Assembly (NCBI GenBank): GCA_947579665.1
Contig: OX388348.1
Span: 3,596,001 to 3,660,000, forward strand
DNA length: 64,000 nt
DNA from: Sympetrum striolatum
Taxonomy: Eukaryota > Arthropoda > Insecta > Odonata > Libellulidae
Direction: 5' to 3'
In this document: one piece after another, positions 51,115 to 61,472 of the stretch
How the letters are laid out: each line of letters begins with the position of its first letter
Numbering within the stretch: the first letter of the stretch is position 1
The notes under the pieces: model-generated
Told to the model about the DNA's origin: nothing
Database searches by the model: none
Seen by the model: only the letters and a program-made list of their open reading frames with translations
Program-made: the position numbers and the translations under genes

Positions 51115-51568
51115 GGCTCCTGCGAGCAATTGGAAGTTTAGTTCTGGCGTTTAATGCGTTTGATGAAACGCTGAGTGAATATTGCGCGGGAGTAAATTCG
51201 GCGAAAAATTTCAGCGCGCATTTCTGCACTTACATGTAGCATCGAAATATCAGATTATGAACTTGGAGAAACATGTCGTCCAAACACATTTACTACATTT
51301 AATGCCTGATCCCATCCTTATTTCCGTTGATTACATCTCTACCACTATTCTGCACTTTAAAGCGTTGCTCTGTTTGGCTCACTGCGAAGAACTTCAGTGA
51401 GTTGTGGTTGGAAATTACTGGTAAATTAATATCCAAAGTAATACGTTAGTTTCCTTAAATGTGCATCATTCACTCCATATCCATAAAAAAAGGTGTGATG
51501 CTCTGACATCTTTTCCTATCAGCTAAGAAAAACCGCATATTCAGGTAATTTTACGATTATATTTAACG
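51115..51568. other. Unassigned sequence between minisatellite and H4
   Basis: A+T-moderate sequence with one 72-codon frame of no recognisable domain. It may be the remainder of H3 or captured host DNA. Confidence 0.4.
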
Positions 51569-52095
51569 CTAGCAGAAGTGCTCGTTGATTCTCAACGGGG
51601 AAATCACAATTGATTATTATAACGTATATAAAATATATTTACAGTCTCTATCCACTTGCCGAGTTTCAAGTTTCTATCTTATCGGGAAGTGATTCAAAAT
51701 AAATCTTAAAAATCGCGATGTAAATTGAACGGGAGAATATTTGCCATGACCTAGCGTCGAACCAAGGATAATCTTCGATGATGTCTTAATGGTTTTTGTC
51801 GGACACACACGGCCTCCAGCGATACCTCGAATTTCAACTCTGTACTTAGCCAGAAAGTGCCTCAAAAAATTTCGAAAATCCCCGCCATGTATCTTTATGG
51901 AGAAAATCATGACTTTGGGGCCTTCTGGAATCGAACCCATGACACTGAGGTTCAAAGTCGCCCTTTTTCTGGAGGGTACACGTTATGATCACCACGTCAC
52001 AAATATTTCAAGTCAGTGGTGCTTGGGGAACATTGGTAGAATTTCGATCCCCTATATATAGGTATATCCGGAGAAACGTCTATATATATAATAGA
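51569..52095 (-). mobile_element. Helitron-like element H4, 527 bp
   Basis: The left end is CTAGCAGAAGTGCTCG with hairpin CTCGTTGA, TTC, TCAACGGG (one base changed from the family). The right end, read on the minus strand, is A|TCTATTATATATATAGACG and then TTTCTCCGGATATACC, the same 5' block as the plus-strand element at 19751. The interior carries two reversed B-box modules (51756 and 51928). The base before CTAG is G and not A, so that flank has mutated or the end is displaced by a few bases. Confidence 0.65.
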
Positions 52096-52132
52096 TAGAT
52101 ACGAATGAATCCGGAGAGGGTATTATATATAA

Positions 52133-53696
52133 CTAGCGGAAGTGCCCGTTGAAATTAAACGGGGATAATAAGTAAACATATATGAAGTTATACTCTCTCA
52201 CGATTTTAGCAGCTAATGGTTGACCGGTAGAAGACCCTCTCAGCCTTTAGGTGGATGACTTTATGGTTTGTATATTGGTTCGCATTAAAGATTTTATCTA
52301 GGAAAATGGATTGAGAATGAAATTTATGATGTTTTGATAGTATATAAGTATACATATACTTGTAGGTATTTCATTTGTATGCATTCGATATAAATGAGTA
52401 TACAGTTACAATGGCTCTTATACGATTGTAGAAAGCCAAGAAGTTTTATAGACCTTTAATGATAGATTCCAACACTACATGCCTCTCATTTCTCCCATTC
52501 TACAGATACCGTACATTACTTATGAGACAATATTTAAATTCACTAAAGTTTAAATCTTCTGTACGCGTATTTAGTGTCATTTTGGAAAATCTCCAACGCC
52601 TATTGTGCGTAAAGCACACACACACTATCGTCATAAAAGGTTGCAATAATACTAACTAAGGTACGTAACCTAACGAACGTACTGGTAGAAAGTCTAACAT
52701 ACTAAAATATTGAAATTTTGATGGCCAGTTTTCAAAATCACGGTTATATCTTAGTGAAACACTTCAATTAAAAACATAGGTAAATTACATTATGCATTCA
52801 TGATTAATTGTACTAATAAATAAGTTAATGACAATACTCGTATGTATGTTATTAACTATGTCCAATTCGTCTATGTTGACGTAAAACTGAGTTCTGCTTA
52901 TACTTCATCAGTAATAAATGCAATAATTTAATCTTTATTAACTTTAATCGGCAGTTCTAAACTATATAAATTCAAAATGAAAAGAAACACTGTAAATTTT
53001 CCACACTATTTTATTTTAAAGTACGACCGGTTTCGCTACCGGAGTAGCATCTTCTGGTCGTACTTTAAAATAAAATAGTGTGGAAAATTTACAGTGTTTC
53101 TTTTCATTTTCAAATGGCTTTCCACAAAGTAACGCCTGAACATCTTGATTTCATATATAAATTCATTTCACTTCCAATGTATAACTAATTATAACACTTT
53201 TGAAGTATCTGAACCTTAAAAAATACTTCGCAGCACCTAACGTCTGTGATATGATTTACAATAAAGAAAAAGGCAATGTCGCGAGAAATATCTGTTTAAA
53301 GGAAATAGACAAATTTATTCAAAATATTTTGAGGATTTTCAACCGAAAAAACCACTAACAAACTTATTTTTCAGCGATAAACCAACTGAGGCGAGAGGCT
53401 AGCTCTTTAAATTTCCGCCATATAGTTTGTTTACATCCATGATGCATTGCGGTTAAAGTTACTTTTAAGAGTTAAATACCAATTAAGGCTTAAGTATTGA
53501 CAAAAATACGTTTTTTTAGAGTTGACGTGAAGATTACAGTCAAGGTCGACTCTAAATATATGTTATAATACCGGACCTAAGTTTAGAAAATCAGTTTTAA
53601 CTTAAATATAAATCAATACTATGTAATTGATAGTGACAATAAGTCATAATTACTATCGCATTGATATATTTTTAATTATTTACATTCTCCAAATAA
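52133..53696 (-). mobile_element. Helitron-like element H5, 3' part
   Basis: The left end is A|CTAGCGGAAGTGCCCG with a weaker hairpin (CCCGTT, GAAATTA, AACGGG). The sequence after the first 40 bp differs from H2 and H8. It contains the perfect inverted repeat at 52974-53110. It is probably cut by insertion of H6 at 53696|53697, with its 5' part now at 57236-57738; that reconstruction is inferred from the A and T flanking H6. Confidence 0.45.
52974..53110. repeat. Perfect 55-bp inverted repeat (foldback element, copy 2)
   Basis: The arms 52974-53028 and 53056-53110 are perfectly complementary over all 55 bases. The 27-nt spacer is GGTTTCG, a hairpin CTAC CGGA GTAG, then CATCTTCT. The right flank (GGCTTTCCACAAAGTAACGC, then TTGATTTCAT) is shared with the half copy at 44257. 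Perfect arms suggest recent formation or ongoing homogenisation. Confidence 0.95.
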
Positions 53697-56006
53697 TTAG
53701 CTGGGCCCGCGCAAATATTTGCGCACATAGAAATTAAAGATTTGACAATACTTCATATAAAATACATAGTTCTTAATCAACTTTCCACTAGTGTTATTTT
53801 AGGTACCGGAAACTAACATACATCTTATTAGACGTCCATTGACAATATTTTAAATTTATACTGTTCCAGGGGTAAGAAGCCATGCTACAGTAAATTTCCT
53901 TCCATAAGGAATATATAGGTAAGGTAGGACGTGAATTGAAGGAGTTACAGGTGAGATTTCAGCTTGAAATCGTACGCATAATTACAGATGGTCATTTTGT
54001 ACTGACCTAGATATCTAGAGATATTTCTTAAATGCCCAGGGTTCGATGCCAGGATGGACCCGATTCTCCCATGTGGAATACATGGGAAAAATATTAAAAG
54101 TAATTCTTTACTTCTAATCGATGAGATGTACGACTATGCACCATGATGATGATCAATTTCTTGCATTTTTACTTGAAATTTTACCTTTAGCTCGCAATAA
54201 GTAAGTATACCTTACTTGTAGTAACATAGTTGATCGTTATCATACAAAAAAGTTATTTTTCGTAGTAGTTTATATTACTACAAACATTAAGATACTTCAT
54301 TGATCAACTTATTACTAAAATAATCATAAAGTTATAATTTTGGGTGTAACAATGCAAAGAATTCCAAAACTGAATTTACAATTGTGGAAACTAAAATAAA
54401 TGTATATTATTTATTAAGCTTTTCGGTACTTCAGACGAAAACGTTTCCTCAGGAGGGTTTAGTTTAAATCAGTCAAAGTATACCTAGTTCTTTTCTTCTG
54501 AATGCATTAATTATAATAATATATAAATAGACACATTAATGTAATTATTGATGACCGATTCCATTTCACAAAAAGTAATCACTTTCAGTCAATCTATGAA
54601 AATTGTCATCGGGCCACCTAATTCAATTGCTTCCCATGTGGTTACACTTCAATTAAGTACCAATTTAAAATATTCACTCGTCTTCGCGAAACGCAATCAC
54701 TGTGAAAATGACGTCTGAATGGTTCACTACTGCCTAGTAAAAGTTTCTCGTAAATTAAATAGTTAAAAGCAGGTCAGTTGCTGAATATAAAAAAATAATG
54801 AGGTGACATCGTCAACAGGTAATTGTCTCGGAGAGGAACACTAGTGTAAAAACCATGGCATTTAAACCAATAACAGTAGGATATTAATTTATGCATCACT
54901 AAAAAGAATAAAAATAGGACGATTTAAAGTAGGTTTTTTGTGCTTGTAATTTAAATGGAAACGAATTATGGGTTCCGGATTTCGATCCCGGAGACTCCGG
55001 AAATGAAACTATTAAGATCACATTAGGATAAGAAGACATTTTAAGAAAGGCACAAAGAGATAACGGAAACGATGATTATATAGAAATATATTCTATATGC
55101 CCCTAAAAACCAACAACAATTTTTTTCGCGGAAAGTAAGTGAGTTGTGTAGCTAACTTTTACCCCAATACTAAAATGTGTAACATAAACACGGAAAACCA
55201 TCTAATAACACAAACTCAATCACAATGCCAAAACAGAAACGAAAATTAAACAGCTCACGATAAGATAGTACATTTATATGGAGTGAAAGCAATCAAAATT
55301 GCCACAAATGAATCACTTTTTGTATTCTGCATATAACAAAACATAAAATTGCTTTACCTTTTTGGACAGGTAATCGATGTTAGCGATTTGCTACATATTG
55401 ATCACTGGATGTTCTACTCCTGTGAGAACCCGAGCATCGAATCAAGAGAAATCTTTACGATCTTCACTGACTGCATTTTTGTCTATCTCTAAATATTCAT
55501 GGTTGATAATATATTAGATTTAATACTTAATTCAGAAGATTATATCAAAAACATCCGCAACGTACCTGTTTATTTATATGTATTCAGTTGAATTGATCGA
55601 GAGAAAGCAATTATAAGAAGCACAATACTAATAAAACTGTTTATTTCACGGAAACACTGTTAAAAATTACGTTGATATAAACAAAGTTCGGTTGCTACAG
55701 ATAAATAAACAAAATTTGAATTTTTTAAAATTTTGGTATATTTTTCGTGAGATTTTTCGGAGGATATTGTTTTTATCTGCAAATGTTTATAATATAATTA
55801 TATATATAAATGTATAAATATAATTTCTTCTATTGTATATCTAATATAGTGTATCTCTTATTTTCAGCATTAGTTTTAACTGATCATTTATTCTGTATGT
55901 TCTTCCTATGGATAAACTCATGAGCTCAAAATGAAAAATCTGATGTGGCCAACTCATGACTTTCTCCGTATTTATTGAAAACATAAGCCTATGCCGGTAA
56001 TATATA

Positions 56007-56545
56007 AATAACTCCAAAACAATGAGTGTTACAGGAAAATGTTTCATACAAGCTTTGTAGTAAAAAACATTATCTACAACTTTGGTACATAATTGTATAT
56101 ACCTACATTGCATTTTGACAGACATGAGTTTGAAAAACTTCAATTTCTGGGTAAACAACAACTTCCGGTTAACCATTATTCAAGAATAACTCCTAAACAA
56201 TCAGTGTTACGAAAAAATGTTTCATACAAAAGTTGTAGTAAAATACATTATCAATAAGTTTTGTTTACAATTGTATATACCTACATTGCATTTTTACAGA
56301 GATATGTATGAAAAGCTTCCATTTCTGGATTAACAACAACTTCCGGTTAACCATTATTTGGGAATTACTCCTAAACAATCAGTGTTACGAAAAAATGTTT
56401 TCTACAAAAGTTGTAGTAAAGTATATTATTTACAACTTTTGTGTGTAAATGTATATACCTATATTGCATTCTTACAGAGATATTTAAGAAACAAAATTTT
56501 GTTCCGGATAAACCGTAACTTCCGGTTTAGCGATAATCTCCAAAA
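56007..56545. repeat. 178-bp tandem repeat, three copies and a partial fourth
   Basis: ACTCC(A/T)AAACAAT(C/G)AGTG recurs at 56011, 56189 and 56367, exactly 178 bp apart, with a decayed start near 56536. Each unit carries AACTTCCGGTT at its junction and an inverted pair around TTGTAG...CTACAA. In copy 3 this is a perfect 12-bp stem (ACAAAAGTTGTA / TACAACTTTTGT). Central tandem repeats of similar size occur in some non-autonomous Helitrons. Confidence 0.9.
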
Positions 56546-56645
56546 ACTAATCAACTCTTGGCATTGTTAGGAAAATTCTAAACATGAATTTTGAAAATGA
56601 TCGGATAATTACTTTTTAAGATAGAGCGCCCACAAACTTTTTAAC

Positions 56646-56677
56646 CACAGACAGACAGACAGACACACAGACAGACA
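56646..56677. repeat. (CAGA)n microsatellite
   Basis: Imperfect CAGA/CACA run, like the one near the 5' end of H1. It may mark the former end of another insertion. Confidence 0.9.
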
Positions 56678-57169
56678 TGTTCGGGAAAATAGCTAAACAT
56701 GCTCTATGGGCCCCAAAACATCTATTTCCGTCGAAATCTGGAGGTCTTCTCTATACTACGTATAGGGAGAAAGTAAAAATTGCTTACGTCGTCATGGAGA
56801 TGAGTTGTTTACAACATCAAAATATTGATAAAATATTGGTGCATTTTATCAATATGTTTACAATTTCGAATAGTAAACGATATTCTATGACAAAAGTAAG
56901 AATCTCCATTAAATTTCCTTTCTTTTGGTACTTGTCTCGACTTTGTACGACTTGTGTTACTAATTTAATTTTGCGAAAGAAACAAAGCCTGCAAGCGATA
57001 AAAGTGAAGTTTACGTGTATTCCTTATGGAACCGTATTATGGACTCCTGGGTTCGAACCCAGGCTTTATTAGTAATGGGAATAGTTTTCCGAGGGGTTTC
57101 TAACTCGTAGAAACACAATGCAGTTTGTTTCGAATCCCTAAGTCAAACCGTTTCTGAAATAAAGGGGGG

Positions 57170-57212
57170 GACGGACGGACAGACGGACGGACGGACGGAC
57201 GGACGGACGGAC
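57170..57212. repeat. (GGAC)n microsatellite near the H6 right end
   Basis: About ten GGAC units with one CAGA-type interruption, 23 bp from the inferred Helitron 5' end. Confidence 0.9.
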
Positions 57213-57235
57213 ACTTCGGAAATTATATATAAAGA

Positions 57236-57738
57236 TAGATATCTTACAGCATTAATTGTATCTGGGCATTCATTTTCCACGTCTTCTTAAGGAATTACGC
57301 ATGAGCTCAAAATCAACAATCGCCTTGATCGTCACCGGATGGGTTGCTTACGACCTCAAAATTTCGATAAAATTTTGACGTACTTTATCTAATTGTGCAC
57401 AATTTCGAATCGAAAACGATATTCCACGACCAAAAAAGGATTTTTATTCTATTCTCCTTCTTTTGGTGCTAGATTCGACTTTCTAGGACCATTATTTCTA
57501 ATTTAATTTTGAAAAAGAAATGAATCCTGCTACAGAAAACTGACCTCTACGTGTATTTCTTATGGAAACGTTTTGACCCGTCTGGGTTCGAACCGTGGAC
57601 CTTATGGAAATAAAAAGTAACCTATACTCTGCGCGGGGTCGACTTTTAATAATGTAGAAAATTTCAAAGTTGTGCGACTCTCGGTTCTCGAGTTTTTAGC
57701 GAACATACACACACACCCACACTGTTTTATATTATAGA
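57236..57738 (-). mobile_element. Helitron-like 5' segment H7
   Basis: The right end, read on the minus strand, starts TCTATAATATAAAACAGTG and abuts the next element as GA|CTAG at 57737-57742. The segment carries CATGAGCTCAAAATC, CGCCTTGATCGTCA, GTATTTCTTATGGAAACG and the B-box-like CTGGGTTCGAACCG (57581), all shared with H2 and H8. It has no 3' end of its own; that end may be at 52133. Confidence 0.55.
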
Positions 57739-58808
57739 CTAGCAGAAGTACCCGTTGATTCTCAACGAGGATATTTAATTTCATAAATATCAGTGTAATA
57801 ACCTTGATCGTAACAAATTCTTCATAAATGTTGGTAAATAGCGAATACCAGACTTTCCAAACCAATATATCAAGAAATGTAAGTTACAATTAAGTGTACA
57901 AATCCACTCTAACTCAATATTCAATTTAACGCAGGTTGATGATCTTTTCCGTGACAATGTGTCAAATGTATCTACATATGAAAGTGAGGCTTACATATAG
58001 CTTCTTCTCTCTTGGCTTATATCTTCTAAAGGAAGGTTCTTGTAGCTGAATGAGCTTTTCGGTAACAATGTATCAAAATGTATCTACGTATGAAAAGAGG
58101 CATACATAATAGCTTCTTCCCCTCTGACTTATCTCCTAAAGGAGCATTTTTCTTCTTTCTACGCTGACTGAAGCCACAAACTTTCGACTGGTCATCATTG
58201 AGAGGATATCTTCAGTAACTGAATAAGTGTGATTCCGAGAATGGACAAATACGTCATTGTTGTATTTCTTACGTGAAGAAAAAAACTATAGGCATTAAAA
58301 GAAGAAATGGTGTATCATGGAACCAGAAGGTATGTTTCATTGTTTTATCTTGGCTATACTTATAACATGAGGTTGTTAGTGAGAATTCGTGACTCGTATA
58401 AAATGTAGTGGTATGTTAATTAATGCCCAGGAAAGTAGTCGTAGATCTTGGGAATGATTAAGTGCAAGACACAACGCCATATTAGGATGGAACGATAAAA
58501 GCCATGACAATAGAGCGACAACTTTACCGAAATCAGTCTGTGGAGCTATGCTCGTAAGACGAAATTCATTATATGATAAGTGCATTATTTACGCAGCATT
58601 AGATATTTCTATACGGTTCCGAAAAAAACAGAATTTTTCACTTTAAACAATTAACAATACATAAAATCATGCAATTTCATAATATTTAAACTGATAAACA
58701 ATATGATGAAAAGGCAAAGCCATTTATACGAAGATTAAAGTTATAAACAGCACAAAATATACATTACAATACCGGCCATTAATGTTACATACGTTTTTTA
58801 AACGTCTC

Positions 58809-58879
58809 CAGGGGTCTCCAAACTTTTCAGCTTTATTAACTATCAAACAGCAGATGCGGCCCGCGGGCAGTAGTTTGGA
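58809..58879 (+). mobile_element. hAT-like MITE fragment
   Basis: It starts CAGGGGTCTCCAAACTTTT and ends GCGGCCCGCGGGCAGTAGTTTGGA. These are the ends of a widespread hAT-type non-autonomous family as I recall it (CAGGGGTCTC terminal repeat, internal CGGCCCGCGGGCC). The last 8 bases of the right terminal repeat are missing. Confidence 0.5.
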
Positions 58880-59611
58880 TTTGGGTTGAAGTAAGGAATT
58901 ACCCAGTCTATTACAATATCTTAGATTCTTTGCGGTCTACAGATAACTGAAATCGCTTTATCTTTTTAGGCTTTGAAATGTTACTTATTCGCTCCTGACC
59001 ACTCGTCGCTCAAAACTTAAAAGAAAACAAAGACCGATTTAACATAAGAAATAAGGACGTCCGTAATTTCCGTCAAAACTCAAAAATAATATGAGAGACG
59101 TCCACAACTTACCACGTTATTATTTTAAATCAGTGGAATTGACAGCGAGAATGCAAATTCTATCAACGTACGAATTTCAAAATCGTTTTATTTCACTGAA
59201 TATTCAGTTAACAATCACGTTACCAAAAACAAAACTCACACACGGTTTTCACAGACGCTTAAAGAAAATTGAAAAAATCAATGGAAAAATGTCCGTACCT
59301 TTCAACGTGCGTTTCTTCACAGGTTTGTCACAACAAATTTTAAAATGCCATTTAATTTTTTCTTCATCATAAAATCTTCAACTCTTATTTTCAAAATTTA
59401 TTTTAACTGGCCATTGATCCGCCATGTCTTCTTATAGAATTACACATGAGTTCGGAATCAATAATCGCCTTGATCGTCAAGGGAATGGGTTTGTTTACAA
59501 CATGAACATTTAGACGAAATTTTCGTATATTTTATCAAAATACTCTCAATTTCAAATCGCATACTATATTTCTCAGCCAAAGTAAGAATCTTTATTCTAT
59601 TTCCCTTGTTT

Positions 59612-59613
<2 letters not shown>

Positions 59614-59689
<76 letters not shown>
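59614..59689. repeat. (AT)n satellite inside H8
   Basis: Seventy-six bases of uninterrupted AT repeat replace the sequence between two blocks that are otherwise shared with H2 and H3. The isoleucine-tyrosine open frame here is an artefact. Confidence 0.95.
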
Positions 59690-59691
<2 letters not shown>

Positions 59692-60839
59692 TAAGATCAC
59701 ATTAGGATAAGCAGTACCACGTTTAAAGTTACATTTTCATACAAGTACAAAGGGGCTAAATGAATCAAGCATTAAACGTAAATGACAGAAATAAATTACA
59801 TTTCACTCAAATAACCAACGATGAATATTCTACACGGAAAGTAAATGTATTTTGGAACTGACTGGTATCTCAATCTTAAAATGTGTAACATAAACACGAA
59901 CCACAATAGTAAACGCAATGTCGAAATAGAAACAAAAATTAAACACCAATAACAGAAGGATAGTAAATGAATATGGAGTGGAAGCACTTAAAAACAAGGA
60001 ATAAATCAATTTTTGCATCCTGCGTTTAACAAAATTAAAATTGCTTTACCTTTTTGATCTATCATAGGATGCTGGAGGTGTTCTACAACTTAACAACTTG
60101 CCGTTCAACTCTTCAAGGATTACAAACTACGAATCTGGGAATTCTTTTCTTTCTTCGCAAACTCCATTTCCGTAATTTGCTAAATATACATCAAAGCAAA
60201 TAGTTTAGATTTAATACTTAATTCAGAAGAATATATTCTGAACATCCTCAACTTACCAGGATATTTATACGCAATAGTTGAATTGATCGATAGAAATCCA
60301 TTTACATTAAACCACTGCATAAAACTCATTTCATTTTACGAAAAAGACGGTAAACAATTAAGTTGATGTAAATAAAACTTGGTTGCTACAGACTCGTCAA
60401 CAAAATTCGAATTTTAAAAAATGTATATAGTCAAGGGAATGGGTTTGTTTACACATGGTAATTTAGTCAAAATTTTCGTATATTTTATCGAAATTCTTGC
60501 AATTTCGAATCGAAAACGATATTTCTTGACCAAAATAAGAATCTTTATTCTATTTCCCTTCTTTTGAGGCTCGTTTCGACTCCTTACGACCGCTCTTTCT
60601 AATTTAGTTTTTCAATAGAATTGAAGCCTGCAACGAAAAAAATGATCTTTGCATGTATTTCTTATGAAAAAACTGTTTTAGTCGTCTGGGCTCGAACCGT
60701 GGACTTTAGGCAAATTTAAAGTACCACTTGATCATCCCCGGGAAGACATTTAATGATGTTTAAAGTTAGAACATCGTGCAACGTCTGGTTTTTGAGATTA
60801 CGTGGAATATACATACACACATACAGGCATTTATATATA

Positions 60840-61058
60840 TGTGGTGGCTCACCGTTTGTCCGCTGCCATTCGACCGACCGCACGTCGGCCAAGGACTCCC
60901 CCATCCCACGGATTCCTCCGGAATTTCTCCCGAATTTCGGGAGAGTTCTGGAAGGATCCGTGGCAACATAAAAAGCCGAGTCATCGGCGATAACGGGCAT
61001 TCGCCCGCGAACTGTTGTAGTTATCGGAGCAATAAAGAAAAATCGGAAACGACAACCA
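60840..61058 (+). mobile_element. 5' LTR of the CsRn1-type element
   Basis: It starts TGTGGTGGCTCACC directly after the TA run and ends near ACAACCA (61052-61058), or up to the primer site at 61069. It contains CATAAAAAG (60967), a TATA-like box, and AATAAA (61031), a polyadenylation signal. The right boundary is uncertain by about 10 bp without the 3' LTR. Confidence 0.7.
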
Positions 61059-61068
61059 TGCCTTTAAA

Positions 61069-61086
61069 TGGTGACCCCTGACGTGA
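61069..61086 (+). other. Primer binding site for tRNA-Trp
   Basis: TGGTGACCCC followed by T and GACGTGA. The 3' end of arthropod tRNA-Trp as I recall it gives the complement TGGTGACCCCGACGTGA, so the match is near-perfect with one extra T. Confidence 0.65.
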
Positions 61087-61472
61087 TGGAGAGGAAGACC
61101 GCCGAAATCGACGACGCGACCCTCGCAGATAGTATATATGAGGCTTCCTACCCTCAGCGAATCGCAGCCATTGCGACACCTCGACCGGACGATTTCTTTC
61201 ACGAGCTACAGGAGAGAATGGAGAAACAGGAAAGTCTTCTGGCTGATCTGACAAGGAAGATGGAATCACTCATGCGGGATCGCCGCGATCGTTCACGGAG
61301 CCGATCTCGCCATCGGGATTCTTCTCGCTCCAGCCGCAGAAATTCACCATCGGCAGCCAACTCAAACATCTGCTGGTATCACCGCCGATTCGGGTCAAAC
61401 GCAACACGCTGTACATCTCCATGCTCATTTCTGTCCGCCGCTCCGGGAAACACCCAAGGGGGGCACCAATAA
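61086..61472 (+). CDS. gag: Truncated Gag with CHCC zinc finger
   Basis: This 128-residue frame starts at the ATG just after the primer site; an earlier in-frame ATG at 61068 overlaps the primer site and is less likely. Residues 40-66 form an amphipathic, coiled-coil-like helix, residues 64-86 are Arg/Ser-rich, and the C-terminus has [18 protein letters not shown] (C96, H99, C109, C113; Cx2Hx9Cx3C), the CHCC nucleocapsid finger of the CsRn1 lineage. Gag proteins of this lineage are normally several times longer, so most of the capsid domain seems deleted between the primer site and residue 10. The stop at 61470-61472 follows a run of six G (61457-61463 region), and pol continues in the -1 frame. 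Confidence 0.75.
   Translation: MERKTAEIDDATLADSIYEASYPQRIAAIATPRPDDFFHELQERMEKQESLLADLTRKMESLMRDRRDRSRSRSRHRDSSRSSRRNSPSAANSNICWYHRRFGSNATRCTSPCSFLSAAPGNTQGGHQ

Larger units (their letters stand above)
53697..57235 (-). mobile_element. Helitron-like element H6 with a different 3' end
   Basis: The left end is A|TTAGCTGGGCCC followed by the perfect 16-bp palindrome GCGCAAATATTTGCGC (53710-53725). On the minus strand this is a hairpin, 8 nt, then CTAA|T, a valid CTRR Helitron end but of another class from the CTAG ends nearby. The right end is probably TATAAAGA|T at 57235, preceded by (GGAC)n (57170-57212). The interior shares blocks with H2 and H8 (GATCACATTAGGATAAG; CATGAGCTCAAAAT; TTTGCGAAAGAAA) and holds the 178-bp tandem repeat. 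Whether both ends belong to one insertion is not proven. Confidence 0.45.
57739..60839 (-). mobile_element. Helitron-like element H8, long form, interrupted at its 5' end
   Basis: The left end is GA|CTAGCAGAAG with hairpin (CCCGTTGA, TTC, TCAACGAG). The first ~150 bp match H2. The last ~480 bp (60357-60839) again match H2, through GGCATTTATATATAT, where the LTR element starts. The 2.4 kb between is absent from H2. It has no Rep or helicase motif; inside are a hAT-like scrap (58809) and a long TA satellite (59614). Confidence 0.7.

Noticed and set aside
53020..53060. A canonical hammerhead ribozyme
   Set aside because: The core has one extra residue and a mismatch at the CUGA strand, and stem I is not directly adjacent. 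I report only a resemblance.
57046..57063. A restriction or recombinase site in the 18-bp palindrome
   Set aside because: Its context shows it to be one member of the B-box-like module series, so no separate function is claimed.
59458..59700. Open frame of alternating isoleucine and tyrosine
   Set aside because: It is the translation of the (AT)n satellite.
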